Below the pieces are notes generated by a model. It was not told the DNA's origin and searched no databases. It saw nothing but the letters and a program-made list of their open reading frames with translations. Below are positions 35,766 to 46,506 of a stretch of 64,000 bases of DNA, one piece after another. The first letter of the stretch is position 1. Every line of letters starts with the position of its first letter. Source of the DNA: Dichomitus squalens LYAD-421 SS1 (Eukaryota > Basidiomycota > Agaricomycetes > Polyporales > Polyporaceae); the NCBI RefSeq assembly GCF_000275845.1, contig NW_006766891.1, positions 975,469-1,039,468 of the forward strand, in the 5' to 3' direction. A program made the position numbers and the translations under genes.

Positions 35766-37325
35766 TTACCGTACATCTTTTGCGAACTCATCTGGGATGA
35801 CGTGCTGCAGCCGACGGCCCAAGACGGTTCCATCCCCTGCTGCAGACCACAACATCGTCCCGTCCGGAGTAAACGCAACATGCGAGACCCAGGGACCATG
35901 GTCGGAGAGCGTCGCCAAGCATGCTCCATCACTGGTTTTCCACACCCTCACCGTCTCGTCATTAGATGCAGAGGCGATGTACTTCCCGCACGGGGAGAAG
36001 CACGCCTCCGTCATCCACGACTTGTGCCCTTCAAGCGACTGGACCGTCGCACACGTATCCGCATCCCATGTCTTCACTACTTTGCCGGCCGTTGAGAGCA
36101 GCAGCCGGCCGTCCGGAGAAAACACCACATAGCGGACTGGCCTATTTTCGTGCGCCTGCCAAAACAGAGGCTCCTGTCCAGTCGCGACGTTCCAAACGTG
36201 GAGCTTCCCATCGTCATATCCAACGGCGATGTGTGAACTCTTCGGGTTAAATGCGGCTCGAAGAGAATAACGCTCGTTGTATCGTTGCAATGGGAACGCG
36301 AGGTATGCACCAGATACAACATCCCAAACCCCACAGGCGTTCCCGTTGTGGATAAGCAGCCAGCGCCTGTCAGGGGAGAACAGGAGCTCGTTGAGTTTCG
36401 TCTTTTCGGCGTCATTTAGCGGTAGCAGCCGGAAAGTTCGTGCATCCCAGAGCCGTATAGTATTGCCGTCTCGGGATGCAATATAAGCGCCGTCGCTGGA
36501 CCACGCGCATTTGTTGCAGACGATAACGTGGTCCTGGAGAGAGGCGACTTGGTGTGCGCTGCCGCTGATGTCCCAGATTGCGACCGTCCGATCCCCACCC
36601 GCGGACGCGATATATCGGCTGTCTGGGGAGAATGCGAGATCATGCACCTCTCCGTCATGGGCAATCCACTGTTGCGAGATACACGCATCTCGAGCATCCC
36701 ATAGGATGATCGTAGAATCGTCGGAGGCCGTCGCAACCCAGCTCCCATCTGAAGAGATGACAAGTGTGGTGACAACCGCGTCGTGCCCGGGTTTGCCGGC
36801 TACGCATGTCAATGTTCGGGTCAGAATCATGGTCAGTAGATGAAACTCACAGTATCTAACTTTTTCACTCAGCGCCCAGTCCTCGCTTAGTGGACGGAAC
36901 CACCTGTTCATCTCGTCAGGCCAGGAGATCGTCTTGCGCGCATTCAGGATTAGGCCATCAGGAACTCTCAACAGTACGCGACGGGAAGGATACGTGAGCA
37001 GGATGTCCTCCAGGGCCCCACAGAGCTCCAGGTTGACAGCTCGACGGCATTCCCTGTATAGGACGTCAACGGTGTGATCCCAGAGGACTAGAGTGATATC
37101 TCTGATCGCTGTTTGTTTCGACCTGAGCAAGACGTTGGTGGCATGTTGGAGCTCCTCAGTCTGGGCTTGTATCCACCATGTTAAGGAGTTCTGGCGAGCG
37201 TCGCCCGATTGGGGAGGCGGGATAGATGATGATTCTAATTTGAAGTACATGAGGTATACAGCTAGGAGACGGAATGAGATACGAACCAGTATATTCCGAA
37301 ATCGCAAGCGGATTAGCGACTGCAT
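35766..37325 (-). CDS. WD40 repeat beta-propeller protein (probably the C-terminal half of an F-box/WD40 gene)
   Basis: The C-terminal 330 residues are a run of about seven WD40 units: ATASDDSTIILWDARD, ASAGGDRTVAIWDISG, ASRDGNTIRLWDARTF, AVGYDDGKLHVWNVAT, STAGKVVKTWDADTC and ASASNDETVRVWKTSD. Such propellers are protein-interaction platforms. A 51-nt in-frame intron with a perfect gtgagt donor likely sits at 36800-36850, just before the first repeat. The N-terminal 160 residues, through ILLTYPSRRVLLRVPDG and DEMNRWFRPLSED, read like the end of an Agaricomycete F-box protein. They join to the upstream F-box exons in phase if a 52-nt intron is removed near 37220-37275. The separate start at 37325 is therefore doubtful. 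Confidence 0.72.
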   Translation of the reverse strand: MQSLIRLRFRNILVRISFRLLAVYLMYFKLESSSIPPPQSGDARQNSLTWWIQAQTEELQHATNVLLRSKQTAIRDITLVLWDHTVDVLYRECRRAVNLELCGALEDILLTYPSRRVLLRVPDGLILNARKTISWPDEMNRWFRPLSEDWALSEKVRYCEFHLLTMILTRTLTCVAGKPGHDAVVTTLVISSDGSWVATASDDSTIILWDARDACISQQWIAHDGEVHDLAFSPDSRYIASAGGDRTVAIWDISGSAHQVASLQDHVIVCNKCAWSSDGAYIASRDGNTIRLWDARTFRLLPLNDAEKTKLNELLFSPDRRWLLIHNGNACGVWDVVSGAYLAFPLQRYNERYSLRAAFNPKSSHIAVGYDDGKLHVWNVATGQEPLFWQAHENRPVRYVVFSPDGRLLLSTAGKVVKTWDADTCATVQSLEGHKSWMTEACFSPCGKYIASASNDETVRVWKTSDGACLATLSDHGPWVSHVAFTPDGTMLWSAAGDGTVLGRRLQHVIPDEFAKDVR

Positions 37326-38012
37326 AAACTAGCACCTCTTTGATGTATTCATCCACATTTTGAAGTATCTGAAAGGAAACCGAGAGAGTTACAATCGAGG
37401 AACATGGATGATCACGATAACGCTCACATTCAGCGTTCGCAGCTGCACTCGACGGGACAAATCACGTTCCTCCAGAGGAGTGTCGGCAAGTAATGTGAGA
37501 CGCTCGCAGGTGAGGTTTTCGATGTTCGGAAAGGCTGATAGGAAGCGTATGAAGGCGGATCACGTTTGGAACCCAGCACTGCGGATAGTGAGGCTCCGGA
37601 CGCTAGTCACAAGTTGCAGATCGGGCTGGAGGAGCTGGCTGCCGACCCTAAACACAAGTATGTCCCCCTTGAATGCGACATGACGGAGACCGGGGAGGAT
37701 GGACAGCAGTGGGAATACGGAGAATTTGTCCCACGGAAACGACAGAGATCGCACAAGAGGCTGAAGGTGTGGTTGAGCCTGGACAGCATCGTAGAACTTC
37801 TTGAGCTGTTCCTGGATCTGTATATCGACATTGGTAAAGAGAACGAAAAGGCTACGGGGATGGAGTTGGCTGCAGGTCAGAGCCAAAGTACACAACGTGG
37901 TCTTGTCGCCGGAGCAGTGGTCGATGGCCCTCTCGATGACCTCCCATGGAAGCGCCGGGGACTGCGTGGTGGGATGCAGGGAGCTTGCAAGGTCGTTCAA
38001 TGAAGAGGGCAT
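37326..38012 (-). pseudogene. F-box protein N-terminal region with in-frame stop
   Basis: From the ATG at 38012 (MPSSLNDLASS) the frame gives an F-box-like segment (ALPWEVIERAIDHCSGDKTT, then LALTCSQLHPRSLFVLF). A repeat-like segment follows (PLLSILPGLRHVAFKGD). The frame then meets TGA at 37560-37562, between GFQT and SAFIRFLSAFPNIENLTCER. Reading continues in the same frame for another 50 codons, to a gtgagc donor after VQLRTLN and a ttcag acceptor to ILQNVDEYIKEVLVYA. In related F-box proteins a Trp is common at this spot, so TGG to TGA is the simplest change. A splice across the stop would need an intron of 29 nt, too short here. I take the gene to be broken at this codon, or to contain a sequencing error. 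Confidence 0.6.
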
Positions 38013-39635
38013 TTGTCGTCGTTGGGTGATGCGGCGAGCTTGAGATGAGTAGGCGTTTTCAATCCTTGAGGCCACTGGTCGCGTTGAGAGGCAATTGATG
38101 GACTGATGGACTAGCCGAGTGCCCCGCATTTGGCAAGCGAGCGACGTCGAGTTTCGCGTTCCTTCCCATTCTACGGGCCTACCGCTCTCAACAAGACAGG
38201 GGGAAACATGGATTTTAGGTATATCAAAGACGAGAGCCATCTACCTCGATTGACGCCAATGTCGAGGGACTTTGTGCGAGAGGACCAGTGTCAGCATCAT
38301 TCAGAGCTTTCGGAGAGGAGTTGAGCGGCTAGTCTCGGCTAGCCCATCGGTCCGCATCGATATCAATTGTTTCTCAACGCAACCAATGACCAGTGGCCTC
38401 AAGGATTGAGCATCTCTAATAAGCTTTTTCGAGTCCTTGCCAGTGCCCTCAAGGCGTTCAGTAGTCTCAAGTGGCTGTCAAGTGCCTGACCGAATGCTGA
38501 TGCAGGCACCTGTGATTGAGACAGGCCGATGTCCATGAGTACCTTCATGGCAGGCTTGACGTGCGACCCATTCTGAACCCCGCGAGTATAGACTCTTCAC
38601 ACAGCATGCGATATTCAAACGAACCCTTGCGAGCTCCAGCCGCCTGCAAAGACAGGTGCTAGTAAGTCTCACATATTGCACTTATCTGAAAAAACACGAC
38701 ACGCTCACCATCTGATCGACTTTGGTTAGTGCGACGCTTCGAAGGCCCTGTAGAACTTTGTTGGCTTAGGTACAAGCCAATACGTGCCAAAGACACATAC
38801 AGTCGCCAACTTTTACTCATGAGCTTCTATGTAGCTGGCGAAGGCGATGTGCTGCTGGAACTTGCGGATGCATAGCCGAAGATATTCATACCCATACAAG
38901 CAATGTGGATATTGAACAACTCGCATGTAGCTCTAGATGTACTGACATTGTAATCCAGATGCATACGATCATGGTATAGCTGGATACGATAGACGACTCG
39001 AACTAAGCATACAAATAAACCTTAGGAGGACATACAACGTGGTGTGGTGAAGTACAATGCGCTATCCGACGATGAGGCGAGTTATATCCGGGAGTCCATG
39101 ATGACGAAACATGCGATTCGATGCGACCTAAGCTGGCGGGAGATTACTCTGTTGAGGGGAAGAGATGACGTCGTCAGCACAAATCTAGGACACATGGCAA
39201 TGACGATTTGAGGAAGGGCAGTTGTACAGCGCATCAGAAGGAACAATTGGCAATAGTTTGGGTTTTCTCCATGTCTGAAGAATCAGAACAGGTCTGAAGA
39301 GTGTCATCTCGTGCGAGCGTGCTAGACGGAGACAGTGAGGGCCAAAGGGGGAGACAATCACTCACGCGATGCGATAAATTAGGTAAATGAGGCAACGTGT
39401 CGTATGCGGCAGAGCAATCTATGGGCATCTACGTCAGCGGCGGATTCAATGGACGAGCATCATGATGAGAGTCAGATTAAAAAGGCAATGTTAGGTGTCC
39501 TCAATACACTTTCGAGTTCGGTACAGGTCTGAGATTGTGTCATCACAGGGAGCGGAATGATGTATGCAACGCTTACAAACAGCTCCTTCCAAAATGAAGA
39601 GACACTCACCAAAAGAGCAGTGAGCAGCAGACAGT
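38013..39635. other. intergenic
   Basis: AT-richer than its neighbours, with many stops in all frames. It separates the calcipressin 3' end from the F-box promoter. No repeat or gene recognised. Confidence 0.4.
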
Positions 39636-40439
39636 TCATACGGAGATGGAGACTGGGGGCATCGACGTCGGAAGTGGCCTGAACCGCATCCTGGATGGCG
39701 CCATATCACCATACGCCCAGTCCTCCGCATCCCCTTGTTCCTCTTCAAGAGGAAGAGCGTCGCAATCCTCCACGCACACGCTGATCCCCACGCCTTCCTG
39801 CGGCTCTAATAGGATCTCAGGCCCAGGGCCCCGGCGCGCGCTCGCCTCTTGCACCTCGAGCTTGCGCAGCGCGGTAATGAGGTCATGAGCGAGTGGCGTG
39901 GCATTTGGAGGATCTTCGCGGATCTGCTCCCAGCCTACTGGAGGAGAGCCTGGAGGGGAGATAAGAAAGTTCTTCTCGTTGGCGGGCGGACGGAGGTAGT
40001 AGTTGTGTTCCTGCGTCTCGTCCGACTCGATAGGTGTTGGATCAGCGCGGTAAACGCGGAGGATGAAATCAGGCCTAGGTTGGTCGAGAGTCAGGATGTA
40101 GGCAAGAGAGAGCTAGGAACCGACGTACTCGTGTTGCGTCTCGCCAAAGGTCAGGCCATCGTTGCTCTCCTTGGCCATCTCTGCGTCGTCTTCTGAATAG
40201 TAGACCATGATAACACGCGCGAGACCCTTGATCGGTGCCCATGTGTGCAAAGGACCATATGTCGAAAAGTGACTCTTGAAGGCCTGCTGGATGAGGGGCT
40301 CGAAGAAATGAGGGGGCAAGCGCGTTATTACGAGTGTGTTGGTGCGCTGTGGCGACGCAGGACTCGACATCGTCAGCGACGGTGGCGAGGTGGGGGAGCC
40401 AGGAGATCCAGGAATGGAGACAGTCAAGTTGTGCACCAT
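39636..40439 (-). CDS. Calcipressin (regulator of calcineurin)
   Basis: Calcipressins (RCAN/Rcn1) bind and modulate the calcium-dependent phosphatase calcineurin. Two exons, 40439-40129 and 40074-39636, give 249 residues. The N-terminal half is an RRM-like fold (NTLVITRLPPHFFEPLIQQA, then WAPIKGLARVIMVYYSEDDA). A gtacgt donor splits the Glu codon after GETQH. The second exon carries the family signature FLISPPGSPPVGWEQIRED, the calcineurin-interacting Ser/Pro motif, preceded by NYYLRPPANEKN as the RCAN hinge. The C-terminal tail is acidic (VCVEDCDALPLEEEQGDAED). Length and motif order fit fungal calcipressins. Confidence 0.92.
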
Positions 40440-41218
40440 GGCTGCAAAAGTCGTTGAGGAGAGGGCGTTAGCTAGAGATAGAGAACGGTGGTGGAGTGGA
40501 GGAAAGAGCAGAGAGCGACCTGTTTATGAAAATTCATGATTGCTTATATAAGTGGAGCGCTCTGCTGGCGCTCACAGGACATCGGTGCAAAGGCGCTGCC
40601 TGACGCTGCGCATCTCAACATATCCGCATTACCTCGACCGCTTTGCCTTCGCCCTGCCACTCGGGACCAACGAGGCACACATTAGGGGCTATGCTAAGCA
40701 GAACTCTCATGCTACCAGATCACACTGCAACTATTCCTGATTGATCCCCCAATCATCGTACCTCTCGGTCCTCCGACATCGGCCTGCTATGGAGGTCCTC
40801 TCTAACCGGTTCCTGCGATACCGTCTACTTACACAGGGCTTGATTCAAAGCAATATTGGCTCGTTTTCATCCTTGAAGAACGCTGCGGCACGGTCACAAG
40901 TGTCAACGGCGCCAAACAAACAAGTACAGCTACATCAAGAATTGATCAGGACTACCCACAATTCACATCTGCAGTCCACGTCGTCCGATGCCACCGCCAC
41001 GGCGGAGACGTTATGCGCATATAAGTGTTCTAGCAGAGACACCTAGACGGAATATGTCTTAAACCTGCTCGCAGCAAGCATATTGATCGGATTGGGTTAT
41101 GCACCCACGCACCGCTATCCGATGCCCGGAGCCTGGGTAGGCATGGGCGCAGCGGTGAGTGCTCATGCCACCTCGCCTTGGCGTGGTTGAGGCTGCAAAA
41201 AGCAGGTAAGGGGAGCAA
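40440..41218. other. intergenic
   Basis: Calcipressin promoter and the flank of the CCDC124 pseudogene. No coding region recognised; a ggttgaggctgc stretch near 41190 may be a further faint remnant of the CCDC124 copy. Confidence 0.4.
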
Positions 41219-41249
41219 TCATCTCAGGCACATTGACGAACGCGGAATT

Positions 41250-41640
41250 GTATACAGGTTCGCGCCTTCTGGAATCGCTCGTAAAGCAGGTTGTCGAAGG
41301 AAAGACGAGTCAGAATCCTGAGGATAATAGCATTCCCAGGAGAGTAGAGAGCAGATGATACTGATCCTAACGCAACCCCAGGACACTAAGTGATCGTCGT
41401 CATGAGTTTCGCATACAATACAGGAAGAGCGGCCTCGAGTAATGCATATCCATTCTGACCTCACACTCGGCAGCCCCCTCTCCCGTATACCTCGAATGCG
41501 GCCGTGAGCCTGATCTACAACAAGACGTCAGCGCACAGCCCTCAGAATGCGCAGTGGATCTCCGGATTCCCCACGATGCCCGCAGTCCTCGAGCTCATGC
41601 TCGCAGTGTCCATCTTCGCAGTCAGACCCCATCGAACCGA
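41250..41640 (-). pseudogene. Decayed partial copy of the CCDC124-like gene
   Basis: This aligns with 42685-43090 of the intact gene. Blocks matching its exon 5 (ttctggaat..gct..taaagcag), exon 4 (tgatactgat..acgcaa), exon 3 (ccctctccc.tatacctcgaatgc) and the 3' end of exon 2 (tgtccatcttcgc) lie in the same order, with intron-like spacers of similar size between them. Numerous substitutions and small gaps break the reading frame. Because the intron spacers are kept, it is a DNA-level duplicate, not a retrocopy. The copy lacks the first half of exon 2 and exon 1. Confidence 0.78.
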
Positions 41641-42515
41641 TGGCACCGCGGAAAGAGATCTTGCTACTTAGCCCAATACAAAAATTCATGTGCTGATCTG
41701 ACATGCTAGGGAAACCGTGTGCCCTTCCCATATCAACGGTAATTGCTTCACAAAGACGTAGCGCACCCTTGTGTTAGTGAATCACGTTCAACTTGATACC
41801 TGCAGCCCCTGAATGCATGGAGTACTCCAGCACAGCGGACGTGCAGTTCAGAAATGCCCGCAGCCCAAGGACGAACTGCTGCCGCCGTCGTATCGTACGG
41901 CGTTGGCACGGTGGAGGATAATAACAAAAACTTCCTCCTGCGAGAAGATCATGTCTAGTCCCAATCTCTAGGTGGCATCAGGACAATAGGAACAGAGTAG
42001 GCGGGATTTACTACACGCCGATGTCGGACAATCACGAATAGCAGACTCAGGTTGACCACTACCGCTCTTCATCCGAGACCAGAACCTGTACATATATCTT
42101 TCATCTCTCAAGAACTCATCGACGTGTCCTAGTACCGTCAAAGGCGACTGCAGAGATCACCTAGATTCTCTCCAACCTTGTCCTCTGCGATAACCAGATC
42201 CGTTCTAGATGCGCACCCCACCCGAACATTGACGGCAGTTGCTTCACAGCCCATCTCGCAGTGCAGGGCATGCAGTGGTTGATAGTACAACAGTGAAGAG
42301 CGTCAAATATACAAGTACAGCAGCTACATCAAATTTGACTGAAAACATCGATCAATACCTGATACGGCCATGGTAGTCGCATAAGCACGGAAGCACTCTA
42401 ATAGTGAAGGGCATCTGAATAGGGGGCGATCATGAGCTTCGGACACGTCGAGTGAACTGACACATGCGCTACGCACCGCTCCGATGTTTGATTTGGCGGG
42501 ATAAGCGCAGGGGCA
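41641..42515. other. intergenic
   Basis: This lies between the pseudogene and the intact CCDC124-like gene. No coding region or repeat recognised. Confidence 0.4.
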
Positions 42516-43576
42516 TCATGGTGACCTCAGTCTGCCTGTGATCTCAGCATTCCGCTGGTTCAGTGCCTCTATCCTCTCTTCCTTCTTGGCATCGTACGCC
42601 ACCGTGACCTGGTTGAAGCTGTGGACATGGGATAATGAGTCAAGCGGCCATTTCGGGAGTCGAGAAGAGCGCAATACGACTTACGGGTTCTCCGGCGATT
42701 TCTGGAATTGCTTATAGAGCAGTTCCTAGAGGGAGGAGCAACTCAGCACTTCGAGCCTGGTAGACATTCCAAGAACGGGACGACGTACATGGTACTGATT
42801 CAGACGCAATCCCGGATGCTGAGAGATCGCCACCAATGAGTCTCACATATTCAAAGGTAGAACAGCAGTAGTTAGACATACCTCTGCTCTGATATTTGGC
42901 ATCTCCCTCTCCTTGTATGCCTCGAATGCTGCTTTGAACCTCCTCTGTAATGAATATCAGGCACTGCCTCATGAGTAATCTGGGGAACGTGCGCCGTACC
43001 TCCGGGTGCCTCTCGAGATCTGCAGCCCTAGAACCGACACTCGCCTTGTCCATCTTCGCTGTGACGACCTCCAACAAGTCGAGCGCATTGTCGAGACCTG
43101 TCGCAGCGTACGACTCGACCTCCTTTGGCGCCCCGTCGTCCGCCACCGCTTCAACAGCACCCAAACCTCCCCCGGCAGCGATCGCCCCAGGCCCAGCGGG
43201 CTTGACGTCTTTCTTCGCCGAGCCCTTCTTCGCTGCTCCTGCCTTCGAAGCAGCCTTCGGCTTCGAGGCCGCGCTGGCCTCCTCTTCCGCGAGCAACCGG
43301 GCAAGCTCGGCCTTACGCGCGAGCTCGGCCTTGCGCTTCTCCTCTTTCTCTTCCTTGGCCTTGTTGGCCTTCGATCCCTGGGACCACTGCTCTGCCTCCT
43401 TGCGCTCCTGTGTACCGGTGTCACGGAGATCAGTCAAAACTCTGTGCAGGGTGCGGATGTGCGAGATGGGGGCTGCGTACCTTCTCTGCCTCCGCTGCGG
43501 CAGCCTTCTTGGCCTCGTTCTCGGCCTTTTTGGCCCTGCCGGACTCTTTCTTCGCGTTTCCTCCCTTAGGCGGCAT
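42516..43576 (-). CDS. CCDC124/Lso2-like ribosome-associated coiled-coil protein
   Basis: Proteins of the CCDC124/Lso2/Oxs1 family bind non-translating ribosomes and help them recover from dormancy. Six exons, 43576-43481, 43407-43000, 42944-42882, 42818-42789, 42725-42685 and 42618-42516, give 246 residues. The N-terminus is highly basic (MPPKGGNAKKESGRAKKAEN), then a charged coiled coil (AKEEKEEKRKAELARKAELA). A low-complexity Ala/Lys linker leads to the conserved C-terminal domain: LERHPERRFKAAFEAYKERE, then HPGLRLNQYHELLYKQFQKS and PENPFNQVTVAYD. Exon 4 is only 30 nt. The decayed copy at 41250-41640 derives from this gene. Confidence 0.9.
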
Positions 43577-44448
43577 GACTAGCAGGTCGTGATGTGGGTC
43601 GCAGGCACGACGATGGCGGGAGAATGGAACGAATGCGGGTTCTGCGTTGCTCTGCCTCAGCGAGTGATCGTGCATGATCGCGCCGATGACACACAATCTA
43701 AAGTTATCTAATCTAAGGCAAATCCACGTGACTCCCTCTACCATTCAATTGGACTCCGCGCGACTTGGCCTGGTAACTCGTTCCATCCCCTGAACTTTGT
43801 CCAGCGTGGCATGTCTAAAGAGAATAAGTAGAATGGGGGCATACTAGGTTTGTACGGCATCTTCCTGCCATTTTTGACGCACAACCCAGACGTGCGATGC
43901 ATGAAGATCACCGGAGAGTCATAAATCGACCTTCACTTTCTAGGTACGAACGTTCGTTCATGTATCATATATGTATCTCTGTCTCTGGCGTGCTTAATGC
44001 GAGGATCTTAATGTCGCATACTTCTGTTTATGGGCCGAGTATATTGGGAATACCACTCCCGACGTTCTTCTCGAGATTCTGATCTCTCTAAATCCTCTGC
44101 TGTCCGGCAAGGCGTCAGTTACCAGTCATGGGGTAGTTCAATACCGCATCCATCTATGCTTTCTCTTGCTTCTTCATACATCACCATGGAATGCTTCTGG
44201 TTAGCACATCTGCCGTCGGTCTTACGGCGACAAACCTCGGTGTTCACTACCAGAACTGTTCGAACGACTCTCCACGTTACGTTTGCGCCCCTGTTTTGCT
44301 TCTGCCCCATTTCTCTCGGCGGCCCGCCTTTTCGACGGATATGGAGACTATAAAGCCACACCTCTGCTCGGCACCTCAGGTAGATCCTGCCCTGTCTCCC
44401 CAAGAACCCTACTCATTCAGCCCCAAGTACCCTCTTTCTCGCAAAACG
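43577..44448. other. divergent promoter region
   Basis: This lies between the CCDC124-like gene (-) and cerato-platanin copy 2 (+). No coding region recognised. Confidence 0.45.
44349..44354 (+). promoter_or_regulatory. TATA box of cerato-platanin copy 2
   Basis: TATAAA 95-100 nt before the ATG, comparable in spacing to the other cerato-platanin promoters in the window. Confidence 0.6.
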
Positions 44449-44984
44449 ATGCAGTTCCTCTCTCTCAGCGCCGGGCTCCTCTTCCTGTCCACGGTCCTCG
44501 CCCAAACGGGCAAATTCAACACCAATCTTACCTACGACCAGATCTACGACAACGGCGACGAGTCCACGCAGGCGATCGCATGCTCCAACGGCGCGAACGG
44601 CGTCATCGACAAGGGTTCGTCTCTCCCTTCTCTCAAGCCAGTCGTCCCACCTTAATGACCCTCCGAACCGCATACACAGAAGGTGCCCTCACGCTCTCCG
44701 AGATTATCGGCTGGCCCAACATCGCTGGGGCGCCCGCGATCAAGCACTGGAACTCCCCCAATTGTAGCACGTGCTGGGAGCTCACCTACAACGACGCCAT
44801 TCTCCACGTCTTCGCGATCGACACCGCGACGGACGGGTTCAACGTCGGGCTGAACGTCATGAACAACCTCACCAACGGCAGCGCCGTGGACCTGGGGCGG
44901 GTCGCTATCACGGCAGTGCAGGTGCTTGCCGCGGCATGTGAGCAGGAATCGCCGAGGAGGCACCCTCCTCCAAGCGCCCCTTGA
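44449..44984 (+). CDS. Cerato-platanin family secreted protein, copy 2
   Basis: Secreted cysteine-rich surface protein of 156 residues in two exons, 44449-44614 and 44680-44984. It has a signal peptide (MQFLSLSAGLLFLSTVLA), then NLTYDQIYDNGDEST and CSNGANGVIDK. After a gttcgt-cacag intron come GWPNIAGAPAI, CSTCWELTYNDAILHVFAID and NNLTNGSAVDLGRV. The tail ends CEQESPRRHPPPSAP and is more basic than in the other copies. The intron splits the Gly codon region after IDK, at the place where copies 3 and 4 also carry an intron, so all three share ancestry of that intron. Confidence 0.9.
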
Positions 44985-46506
44985 GCTCGAGGTTAGGGCA
45001 AGGTTGAGATTGAGGTTTGGACGAGGTTGAGAGGATGTCAATGGGCGGGAATGGAATAAGCGTGTTGCACTGACGCACTCTGACTCCCTGTGCGACGCCA
45101 TGTTCAGTGTCTATAATCAATGAGGTTGATTCGGTCCACAGGGAGAAGTTGGTAATGAGGATGATTTAGGCCAGCCAGTGTACCTCGGGGTGCGGTCTGA
45201 ATATTAATCTTCAGCATTCCGTTCTCCTAGAGATGTAAGTTTCGTATCGATAGTGTATATGGCAGAAATGTTTCGGGCTATTCTGCCGGCAGGTATGGCA
45301 GATATGGCAATTGCCGTGGTTGGCAGAAACTGGCACCATTGGCAGAATGGCAGCGGCAAAATGGCAACATTCTGCCGCGTACACTACGTATCGACGATGT
45401 ATTGTACTCTTCGGGATTCATGTATATGTTGTGCTCTCGAGAAGAATAGAGTTTAAGATCGGGACTATCATCTTTACTTAGCCCACGATGTCCACTATGC
45501 CATGAACGCACTCAGACAAGCATGAGAGGTTCCGACATTTGGACGAGAAACTCGGCGCGATCGAGGACGCCCCGGTTGACGCCTGCACGGAACGATGCTG
45601 TGGTCTGCTGCAAACGATTAGACCGTCTTGGGTCGTCGGCTACAGGACATCATTCCAGATGCCAAATCCACATACTGAATAGAGTAGTTCAGAGAGCTGA
45701 CTAGCCACGTTCCCCATCGAATCATATATGTCTGCACTACAACGTATATACGTTGACCGTCAGGTAGTCTCGCTTACGGTATTCTGTAATATGTATAGCC
45801 TCGTTTCATGTGTCATACGGAGAGTATTGCCGTACAACCTTGACCTATATCATGTATCTGTTGACCCATGTCATCCCTTACCGTTCGTATTCTCGAAACC
45901 TTGAGGGGTCATAGCCTTGAATCCTTGGCATGTCACATCTGGGCATTGTATGCATGCTTGCGAAGCGCACCCCGCGACGGACGACCTTCGGTTTGAGTGG
46001 ACGGACTTGACTTTTGGACCAGGGGAATGCGAATCCTCATTTGCTGCGAAGACAAATCAGATTGTACAGCATGAGATTCGCAATTTGGGCCGCCTTGTAA
46101 TGAGATTCATCTCGGGACTTTATAGGTGAAGCCGAATGCTAGAGACGTATCCTGGAAGGGCGCACATAGCCAACGGGAGCGGCAACAGCGAGGGTCATGC
46201 ATAATCAGAACAGACAGGTAAGATGGAGAGACTAGGACTACATCGGGAGATGTACAACAAGCTGTAGTAAGATTATAAACAGCAGACAACAACGCGAGTG
46301 TGAGCGTGGACAGCGTGAAGATCCGAACATCCAAGGGAGTCCTCGACGAGCGGGGGTATGTATGATGTGGAAGCAGTAACAGGAAGATGTAAACGTACAG
46401 CGAGACCAGTCGTAGCGGTTTAGAGAATCATGACCAGAGGTAGAGGATATAATCTGGGATGAGGCACGACGACGATGGATCAAACACAAGAGCAGAATCA
46501 TAACGG
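44985..46506. other. intergenic with GGCA-rich repeat
   Basis: Contains the patterned repeat at 45261-45380. Otherwise AT-rich with no supported gene. Confidence 0.45.
45261..45380. repeat. GGCA-rich patterned repeat with inverted ends
   Basis: About ten GGCA units (tatggcag, ttggcagaa, atggcagcggcaaaatggca) fall within 120 nt, mixed with TTCTGCC units in the opposite sense. The outer ends, ggcagaaatgtt and the inverse of aacattctgcc, form imperfect inverted termini. No coding sense is apparent. Confidence 0.6.
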
